Of a DNA stretch of 64,000 bases, positions 55,290 to 64,000 are shown piece after piece. The stretch is from Streblospio benedicti (taxonomy: Eukaryota; Annelida; Polychaeta; Spionida; Spionidae): positions 57,041,431 through 57,105,430 of the forward strand of contig CM032666.1 in the NCBI GenBank assembly GCA_019095985.1. The letters run 5' to 3'. Numbering within the stretch: the stretch's first letter is position 1; each line of letters begins with the position of its first letter. The notes below the pieces were generated by a model, which was given only the letters and a program-made list of their open reading frames with translations, was not told the DNA's origin and made no database searches. The translations under genes were made by a program, and so were the position numbers.

Positions 55290-57101
55290 CAGCCCCATCT
55301 CTAATCAGTTGCGCATTGTTATTTGTATCACAGGCCATTGTACAGTGCCACAAGCAGCCACATCGTTAGCGGTAGAGTATGTCCGCCACTGCCATTCTTT
55401 CCCTCTCTCTGATTCTAAACATCTACCCTATCCCTGTCACTAATTACATCCAGCACCTTTAATGAGGTGTCCTTAAGAGTTGCGTCTGTAGACAAGACCT
55501 TTTGTACAGGGAGCTAAGGTTTGTGAGTGACACAAACAAGTCATTGTTGTTGGCATGTTGTCTGCCTTTACAAATGTGGAGGTCTTTATATTAGGTGATG
55601 TATAATTGTAATGAAATATGCATTTAGATTTAGAGACAGGTCGCCACAAGTTGTAGGTGTTATAAGTTTAGATGGGATGTCTTGTTGAAATAATTGTAAT
55701 TAAAATTGAGCTTATTCATAAACTAGCTGTCGTTACGACCGAGAATGAATACTATAAAATGCATCATACTGTAGAACGGGAATTATTAAAGGTGTTTCCT
55801 ACTGAATATCAAATGATTAACCTTCATGTTTTATTGCTGTTCTTGAAGATTTCTAATCTGACAATTCTGAGAGAAAAGCTCATAATTATTTGACCTTTTG
55901 ATTTTATTATTTTTGATAGGCACACGAACATAATTCCTATGTACAAAAATGCAGAATAACTTGTGGACTGGTCTTAAATGTTTTTGTCTTCTTAGAAAAT
56001 ATTTTACTTTGATTTTTTTTTCTGAATGGCAAAGCACAAAGTTTGAATACTTAGTTCAGTGACATGTTGTCGTTTAGGATGTTACTTTTGCATACTCAAT
56101 TCTAGTAAGAGCCACAGTTTACAATGTGAGATATTTTCATTTTACACATTTGCACTTGAGTATGTATAATGAAATGAATGCAAAACCATTTAGTCAAAAG
56201 TTCACTTGTCCTCAAATTTGGCTAGAATTAGATTACTTGCTGAATTGAATCATTTAGAAGCAATTTAATATAACACGGGACGCCTTTCTATGCAATAGAT
56301 ATAAAAACGATCATATCATTCATATATATTGCAGAAAACACAAGAATACTCCACAACAATAGGTATAGTGACACTTTCAGTTGCCCATGTAAAATATTCT
56401 TATTGAAACACACTGACAAATCCAAGATTTGGAAAAAAAGAAGTGCAAAGGGGCACATTGGGCACAACCATAGTTATATTATTTTCATGTTTTATTTTGG
56501 ATGCACAAAACTTAGCGGAGTCCGATATGTAATGCTAAAACCCCTTTTTATAAATGAAGATTTTCTTACATTTTTTCCCTTTCCTTTCGGGGGTGGGATA
56601 GGGGCGAGGCTAGGGTGATGATGGTGGTGGCTGTTGGTGGCTTCGGTGGCTTTATTATAGAGGTGGTCTTAATTGGAGGATACAAATGATTTTCGTGGGA
56701 ACATTCTGCCCTGCAACCCGTGTTCATCTCTAGTTTCAACATGAGAATGGGATTATTGATAATCAATGTATGCAGCATTCATATAAAGATTCCAATGTGC
56801 AGGAAGAATTGAGTAAGGGTTTGTAGCCTTCTATAGTCCTAGTCTAGAGTTTGTGGTGGCAAAATGTATTCTTTAAATATGCGAATAACGATTACAATGG
56901 GACAGTCACAATTTCCATTATGTTTGCCTTAAGTGGAAGATGCAATTGTAATGCATTTGAATGGGGCTACATTTGACCTTTCCTCGTGCTACTGTTATAA
57001 TATAGTAATAGTAAAAATATAGTCAAATTCTTCGTTTTGTCAACACTCCGCCAAGTCCCTTTGACACAGAGGTGTCATACTAGTATCTCAAACAAATTTA
57101 T
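55290..57101. other. Non-coding with a family A fragment
   Basis: TTATTATAGAGGTGGTCTTAATTGGAGG at 56652-56680 is a MITE A scrap. Nothing else is supported. Confidence 0.4.
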
Positions 57102-57255
57102 CACTGGCAGATCCAGGTTTTCACACAATGGCTGGGGTGAGCCCATATCATTACATGTTTTTTATGTGCAAATATTCGCAACGATGAAAAAAATATCTTT
57201 GTGTTGGTAAAAAAGAGGGGGAGGCGCACCTTGCGTCCTAGTGGATCTGCGCATG
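57102..57255 (+). mobile_element. MITE family B, shortened copy
   Basis: The ends are CACTGGCAGATCCAGG and GTGGATCTGCGCATG, and GGGGGAGGCGCACC is conserved. At 154 bases it has lost part of the interior. Confidence 0.65.
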
Positions 57256-58696
57256 TTAATAGATTCTATAGGACACTTAACATCATGCAAAATTTGTCCA
57301 CTGTACTTAATTTGAAAGTCAAAACTGACTTTGATGGATTTCCAACCCTTTCTCTCATCACTCTCTCATCACTCTTTGATTGCCATTTTCGACTCACCCA
57401 GTTTTATTTGAAACATTCCTCGCTCTCTCCTTTTTTTTACAAAATATAATATATGAGGCTTTATTAACATGAATCATTTGTTATTTCAATCCATTCAGTG
57501 CATATTTAAAATGTTGATTTAAACAAAATTCAATCTATTTTTCTATTCACTACAGCTATTTTTGCTGAAATTGCTCACCACGTTATTAAGATCACAGTGA
57601 CACATAGAAAGCAGCAAATGTCACAATAAGAAGTGACAAATTAATGGAATAACACAGCACTCATCTGGCCAATAGAAATAGGACCCTATACAGGCTAAAA
57701 GTTTTCTACCCCCTGTACCCTCTAAAATTGACGTACATGTACTGGAAAATCCTTAAACAGACATGAGACACGCATACTTCTCTCATCATGACAATAAAAA
57801 GTGACACAATACAGGATCATTTTGGATTTCCAACGTCTACTCTGATATCTTTCAAGTATAAATCATGTACATACGTCTTCATATGGGCATCATAATTCCG
57901 ACATTTATATGGTATGTCACTTACACAGTTGTTGCACTAAGGTAGCAAACTATACTACCGTAGACATAATGACTGAAAAGATAAAAGAGTGAACGCTTCT
58001 CTCATCTGAAAAGATGTTTTATAACCATTTTGCAAACATTGAGAAATCACGGGCGCGCGCATACCCCCACCAAATCCTCACATTTTGGAATGTCTCAAAA
58101 TGGACGCAAGGACAAGCAACCTATTTTGGCACCCCATGTCGTAATCGGGCCCAACCCAAGAAATGTCACTGAAGGTGAAGATGAGAGAACGAGTGTGATA
58201 GCGGGGCCAAGTGGTGGGTTGAAGACGGGGGGATGAAGAGGGGACGGGCCAATCTCCATGCCTGGCACGCAACAACAACACATAGACGGAGGACAACAAC
58301 ACTGTCTATTGGGTAATGTCTTTTTTTTTTAATATAAATGTAATGGGCTTTCCATTGCACTGTGTCTTTTGAAAGCCATTTTATCACCTACCCTCCTTCG
58401 CTCCCCACCCACCATCTACTGGCAGCCTGTTCTCATTATCTAGATACAATTCGAGGCTGACAGTTCATTTCCCGCTACATGTAAAAGCACCTGTCACATG
58501 TAGCGTAAATGTACTGTTATACTGTACTTTATTATATTTTTTGTATTGTCCGTAACAAAGAGCACGTTTCAATACTGCATTTGCAAATCTACAGGTGTCA
58601 ATAAGTACTGTTAAAATGGTGTTGTTGTTTTCAAAGAAGAGGAAATAAAAAGAAAGAACCTCCTTATAGAATGCTCTAATGTACTGCTAATTGAAA
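57256..58696. other. Non-coding, nothing recognised
   Basis: AT-rich, with a GC-richer stretch at 58050-58290 that shows no convincing exon. Confidence 0.4.
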
Positions 58697-58853
58697 ATGC
58701 GCGGTCACCCACACACTCTGTTAATTGTTATCCACGTCCGCCGCCGCCTCTGTAATCCCCGGATCAGTGTCCGGTGTCGCCCCATCCAGACGCTCCGGAC
58801 GCGGATCTCTTTGCAACCGGCGGCGGCGGCGGCGACGGCGGAAGATCCAGGTA
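58697..58853 (+). CDS. CpG-rich candidate first exon
   Basis: ATG 58697 opens a frame (MRGHPHTLLIVIHVRRRLCN..) through a strongly CpG-rich stretch with a GGC/GCC run coding for Ala. It reaches a donor-like CCAG|GTATTTAC at about 58853. The island stands out sharply from its surroundings and may be a promoter or 5' UTR instead of coding. The opposite strand is also open. No family is recognised. Confidence 0.25.
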
Positions 58854-58890
58854 TTTACTGTAGGGGATTAGGGGAAAGGGGGTTACGTTA

Positions 58891-59088
58891 CTGTAGAGCC
58901 TCTCTAAGAAGACCACGCTCGGTAGTGTGGTCTTAATGGAGAGGTAGTTGTCTCTTTACGAAGGTTCGGGACCGTGAGAGTTGATCTCCTTACAGAAGTG
59001 GTCTTCTTATAGAGATGGTCTTATTAAAGAATTGGTCTCTTTGCAGAGACGGCCTCATAATAGAGGTTCTCCTAGTGGTAGGTCTTAC
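58891..59088. mobile_element. MITE family A, expanded copy
   Basis: Starts CTGTAGAGCCTCTC and ends GGTAGGTCTTACAG. The GTGGTCTT.. unit is repeated internally four times, giving about 198 bp. Confidence 0.6.
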
Positions 59089-59090
59089 AG

Positions 59091-59233
59091 TGGGATCCAT
59101 GAAAGAATTGGGGGGGGGCAAACTGTTATGGGTTTCATACGCGCAATCTTTAACAGGCATGCCGCAAAACACACCATTAAAATGAAATATTCTGGAGGGA
59201 AGAGGGCGGGTAGCTCCTCGACCCGCCTATGAG
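59091..59233 (+). mobile_element. MITE family B copy abutting family A
   Basis: TGGGATCCATG, a G tract, ACACACCATTAAAATGAAA, TATTCTGGAGGGAAG and a final CCCGCCTATG. It begins within a few bases of the end of the family A copy. Confidence 0.5.
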
Positions 59234-62009
59234 GAGTAAAAGTCTTTGAGATTTATATGCATCTTGGCTACGCCCGGTACCCATGTAGAGTTGAACAAGG
59301 CGCACCCAACCCCTCCTCCACCCTCTCCCCAAAGACCCCACTCAACCCCATGCCATACCCAAATCCCAAACCATACACTCGCACACATAAGCGAAAACAC
59401 ACACACACACAATGCCCTACAGGCACAAACGTTGACCATATACAGCACCACCCAACATTATCTTCACGCAGATGGCTGAATTAAGCACATGTGACTACAT
59501 ATCCCCTTTGTGTGCAGCTGGATTGGGGAGGTGCGTGCGCCTTCATTACGCGTAAATGCAATGATTCAGTGTTCCCTTTATGTGGAATAAATCCCGTGTG
59601 ATGTGTAACAAACATGCTCATGTAATTGTGATGAGGTGGTGTTCTTCTCATATTATGCAAGGTGTTGCGCTTGTGCATAAGTAAAAGCGTTGTTGCGTCG
59701 CTTCAACTGCTGAAGCAAAGCTTTGTGTTCCGTTCTTTTGTAACTATGTATATCTCCAGGCAAGCTAGAGTGTATACCGGTGAACCAATTTTGTTCCAAC
59801 TTCACAATTGTTTGGTATGACGCGACACTGAAGTAATTTGATTTTGGGCATTTTGCCAATTAAAGTGTGCTTTCCACAGGGTCAATTTTGGTTCATTTTC
59901 AACATTTTCTGTCAAACGGTGGTACAGTGCTTACATGCCTACTGTACATCAACAGTGTTCAATATTGGCACTTTGCCTACTAAATTTCACATTCCAGAGA
60001 GCCATTTCAACTATTTGTCATTCTAATTTCCCACTATAGTGTCAATACTGTTTGAAACTTGACCATCAAATTGGAATAATGGTTATATTGAATGAAAGGT
60101 GCTCAGAGAACTCAGCATTACCATATTATGTTGACTCATGGGCGATAGACATGTACTTTAGAAATGTTTAGAAAGCATCTGCAATTCAATGTCAAGAACA
60201 TAGATGTAGAGAGAATCCCGCATCAAATAAGACTTTTTTCTGCTTTAAAGCTTAGATGGCAAAGTAAACATCTTTACTGCCCATTAGTCAATATTGTTCT
60301 AGCAATGCTGTGCTCTCTGAGCAATTTTGATCTAGTTATAATTATGCTTGTTGATTCAGTGTTGTTTCTTTTTTGAGGTTGTAACATTCATACATAACTG
60401 TGATTCCAGTGTGTTGTTAATAATGGTTATTGTCTGTTTGTAAAAAATCATAGTTCACCCCCGAATGTCCTGGACATTTTTCTATTGATTGAACGTGTGT
60501 GTACTTGCAAACGAGCAGGTTACATCATATTACACGTGTGTGACTTGCTTTTAGACAATGTACTTGCAAATCCAGTTTTTGCACAAAGTTGGTTGTTGGC
60601 TGAGGGTGGTCAAAAAAAAATCAGTATTATGGTTACTTCATCCCATCGAATCAGCGCATTTATGAAAACCCAGAAGCCCTACCTTTCTGAGACTGGCCTT
60701 GATGCAATGTAGATGTTATTAAGTCTTAAAAATTCTTTTTTATGGTTCATCACTTCATTGCACTAACGTTCTTTTTTTCTTTTACTTTTAGAATTCCACT
60801 ACGGCTGCTATAATGAAATCATGAAGTAATAAGTATTGGCGCATTTTCCGGATTTATCACAAAAATGGTCGTACTCCAATATGTGCACTCTTACTATTGT
60901 GTCTTAACTTCCTGGTCCCTCACCCCAGTTCGCATATATACATATCATTCTCCCACTTCTGACAATCTTTATGAATGAATTGACTATCATATTCCCTGAT
61001 TTCTCGTTTTAAGCCACCTGCAATCCCGCACTTTTCAGCCAATCAGGTACGAGCAATTGAGAATCAATGCGCTACTATTTGGATAATTTTACCACAAAGG
61101 AACTACTTATACTATAATGTTATTCATAAAGTTGTAAAGTTATTGTTTTTAAACACCAGATGGCAGCAACGATAATAAAATTGCCGTGAAACTTGTGACT
61201 CATATAGCTACAACTGGACCATGACTGCAATCAATAGTTTGGTTCATTTTGGTTAGTCATTGTCCCCCGCGCTTTGTTGGTTTTTCGGTACGTGTAGCAA
61301 CGTAGCACTCTAGTTGATAAAGGCTTAACATGCACTTTGTACATCTGCTTACTTTTCAACCTTTGTGGTCTGAAAATAGCCGCATAACCTAATTGTCCTA
61401 CAGATTTACAGATTTTGCAACCTTCCATCTGGCTAGATGCTTATAGGTTGGGTGCGTAGAGAAGAGAGAAAGAGATAGGTGTTAGTGGGACAAATAAAGA
61501 ATAAACGTACGGTGGGGGGTATAAAATGTTAGTAGAGTGCAAGATAAAAGCAGAGATGAAAAGAAAGGGGTTAGTAAGGTAGAGCATGAGACACATAGGA
61601 AATCGTACTCTTGAAGACCTCCAGTGATTTGGATGACAGTGTGTCTCTAGGGAGCTGGTTCCAATCTGCTATTGTACCACTCCTAGTGACTTATCATGTA
61701 GACACACGCCACTGTTGGTCACAAATACGTTTAAATCATGATGAATGTGACTTAGTAAACTTTAATGACACCATATACGTGGGAGAAAAAGGTCATTATA
61801 TTCGTGGCTGTAGGATATCGGAGATTATCTCACCTTTTGTGGCCTGTTAACAGGTCTCATTCGCTGCGCTCACTCGTCCTATTAAAATCACGTGATTTGG
61901 TTTGTTTGTCTAAAAATACCCACAATTCATAGACACGCGAACTGTAGTGTATACGAGGCACGATTTTTAGACACGGGCATGACTCCAAGACTGTGAGGTC
62001 TAGGTAATA
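59234..62009. other. Non-coding, nothing recognised
   Basis: A C-rich stretch followed by a short CACACA run lies at 59310-59410. No exon with splice support was found. CGCTGCGCTCACTCG near 61864 is a short dispersed palindromic motif of unknown origin. Confidence 0.4.
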
Positions 62010-62205
62010 CAGCGGACCGTCTCAAATACACGTAGAGCCACCCGTTGGCTGGTCTCACGCGGTCTCAATAGAGAGGTGATCTCTTTATAGAATGTCATGG
62101 TGGTGTCTTTATGTAGGTTTGGAATCAAGACCACTGGTCTTATTATAAAGGTGGTATCAATAGAGAAGTGATATTCATTTGAAGTTGTATGGTTAGGTTT
62201 TACTG
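62010..62205. mobile_element. MITE family A copy
   Basis: Begins CAGCGGACCGTCTC, has TCTCAATAGAGAGGTGATCTC and TCTTATTATAAAGGTGG, and ends GGTTTTACTG before TA. Confidence 0.6.
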
Positions 62206-63448
62206 TAGCATAACCTAAAACAAAACCATTAATCACCTGCCACCATGCCCGTGTACATATTGCATGTGATTAGCAAGGCCAATATTGATCCATATTAATC
62301 ACAAACAGTATTTTGAGTTGCGCATTAATCTCAAGACTGTGGTCAACATGACTTCTCTACATGACGTCTTGCTGGCAACTTTTCAGCTGTCTATGATGTA
62401 GTGATGGTTTCAACGCAGCTTTGAATACTTTATTACAGGTAAAACATGCCATTGTAGCACGAATGGCGGCGTATGTGAACATAACAGTTGTTTGGATGTT
62501 TGAAGAGGTTTTCTCTTTGTTTTATAAGAGCACTCTTGATATCGTGGGACAGATTTAGGGGGCTACCATTATCATGCCCCACAAAGTGTGTGTGTGTGTT
62601 TGGAGGGGGGTAAGGAAAAAAAACCTAGGGGAGGGTGGGAAAACTCTTTTTGATATTTTACGGGAGGGTAGGGTTTTGTGGTCGGCGTGAAAAAGAAAAA
62701 TCTGTGACGTTTCTCTTATAGGAGAGGCCCGGAGAAGAAAGTACCTTTATTAGTGTTTGAAGAAAAGGGGCAGGGGGTGTAAAATAATCATTTTTTAAAC
62801 AAAATTAGGAGCTTGGGGGTTCTAAGAACTATACTATTCTGGTTTCATTATTTCATACCCCGCCCAAATGGAAGATCCTATTGGACTACCGTCGTAATGA
62901 TGCTAAGTGTGTTTTATAGGCTGTTAACAGTGTTCATAGCAATGATAGAAAATACAGCAATTCCTATCAAACCCATTTTCCATATAAGTAATTGTGTGAG
63001 GGTATGGCTCATAATCCTGTCACCGGAAGTGAGAAAATCCTCACCTACTGTCATGTGTTACACCCGGAAATGAATCACTGACACTGCCTTTTTTGCGAAA
63101 GTTGAATATATGCAAATGTTAACAGGGATAACTTGCACGCTAATCCACGAAAGCCATCGATTATGTATATGGCTGGGAAGTGGTGCATAAATCTTGTCAG
63201 GAAAAGCAAAAAACAGTTTTGAGTTCTTATATTACTGTAATGAGTTTTAAAGTGATGCTGTATTGTTTGAAGTGTAGTTTTGGCTAAAGACGCGCTGCAA
63301 AGCAATTACAGTAGATCTATATATTTATTAGAAAGTTTAATTTGTGTTGGGATTGAAGAAACCTGCATTGTAAAGGTGTAAGGGTAATTGGGTTTAAAAA
63401 CAAATACACCACTTGCTAAGGCATGCGCCCGCTAAAGAAGACAGCCAT
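62206..63448. other. Non-coding, nothing recognised
   Basis: A GT run and G tracts occur near 62585-62660. No gene was seen. Confidence 0.4.
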
Positions 63449-63562
63449 ACCGTAAGATCTCTAATAAAGTAATTCAGCCCACCGCTCTATTGAGACCACT
63501 TCTATCATAAGACAATTTCTCGGCGTCCAATTTCTTGGAAAAGAGACCACCACAAGAGTCCA
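63449..63562. repeat. MITE family A fragment
   Basis: CGTAAGATCTCTAATAAAG, CTCTATTGAGACCACTTC and AAAGAGACCACCAC identify a partial copy. Confidence 0.5.
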
Positions 63563-64000
63563 TTCAAAATTGACCACATCCCCATTGAACCCATTTGGAA
63601 CAGCCCCCCCCCCCCATCATTGTTCTGCTAGATGCGCGCGCCACCACATCGACATACGTCAACCGATCGACACGTCACTAAAATGTACACTAAAATGTGA
63701 CGAGGTATAATGACGTATCTTTAGGTTTTGACGCCGGCATCTAGAAGGATTTCAATGTACTGCTACTACAACACGTAATAGCCCAACATTGCAGACCATT
63801 GTACATAGATCTGTATAAATAAGTTCTAAATGTAGAAATTAGTCAGATTGAGAGAAAAAAAGGAACACGCAATAAAGAACGAGTGATAGACAATCTCCAG
63901 CAATGGTCGTGAGCGATTTAACAAGAAGAATGCAAATGTAGCCCCAGATTAGCTCACAACAAAAGCTGTTGTTTTCATGCCCCAAACCTGATGCGCAAAG
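63563..64000. other. Non-coding to window end
   Basis: A run of 13 C lies near 63605. No supported gene. Confidence 0.4.

Overview
This is a gene-poor, AT-rich window of a large animal genome, most likely a marine invertebrate. Spliced genes with GT..AG introns, TATA boxes, islands of CpG-rich sequence, many short inverted-repeat elements, tRNA-like SINE heads, LINE 3' ends and microsatellites rule out a prokaryote. A divergent ionotropic glutamate-type receptor, ASB-like ankyrin proteins and a BEL/Pao fossil fit an invertebrate, but I cannot name the phylum from sequence alone. Three 100-N gaps (15371-15470, 26153-26252, 47225-47324) are assembly gaps of unknown true size.

Layout. 1-12 kb: non-coding, with dispersed MITEs and one tRNA-like SINE head. 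12-19 kb: a CA microsatellite, four MITE families, an assembly-gap duplication, two LINE 3' ends and a CpG promoter-like patch. 19-21 kb: minus-strand exon-like patches. 21.6-24.1 kb: a long ankyrin gene with a C-terminal SOCS-box-like segment. 25.5-27.3 kb: an ionotropic receptor gene with a signal-peptide exon and a gap in its ligand-binding region. 28.5-36 kb: weak isolated exon candidates, a perfect 26-bp hairpin and an E-box palindrome. 36-41 kb: MITEs and a head-to-head pair of tRNA-like heads. 41-43 kb: a second, shorter ankyrin gene paralogous to the first, with a clear TATA promoter. 46-48 kb: nested inverted repeats and a broken BEL/Pao gag fossil. 48.2-49 kb: a small secreted-protein locus. 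49.9-52.8 kb (minus): an unrecognised secreted glycoprotein made of two kinds of tandem module. 53-64 kb: repeats and one CpG-rich exon-like island.

The main biology is threefold. (1) Two ASB-like proteins, plausible substrate receptors of Elongin-BC/Cullin-5 ligases, are built of strictly alternating ankyrin subtypes; one keeps the BC-box cysteine and the other has lost it. (2) A divergent ionotropic receptor, probably a chemosensory-type channel, lies between them. (3) The modular secreted protein at 49.9-52.8 kb is the best candidate for something undescribed: a signal peptide, about five 66-67-residue units, then two 167-residue helical units, with N-glycosylation sequons in most units. 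No operon-like or pathway link between these genes is visible.
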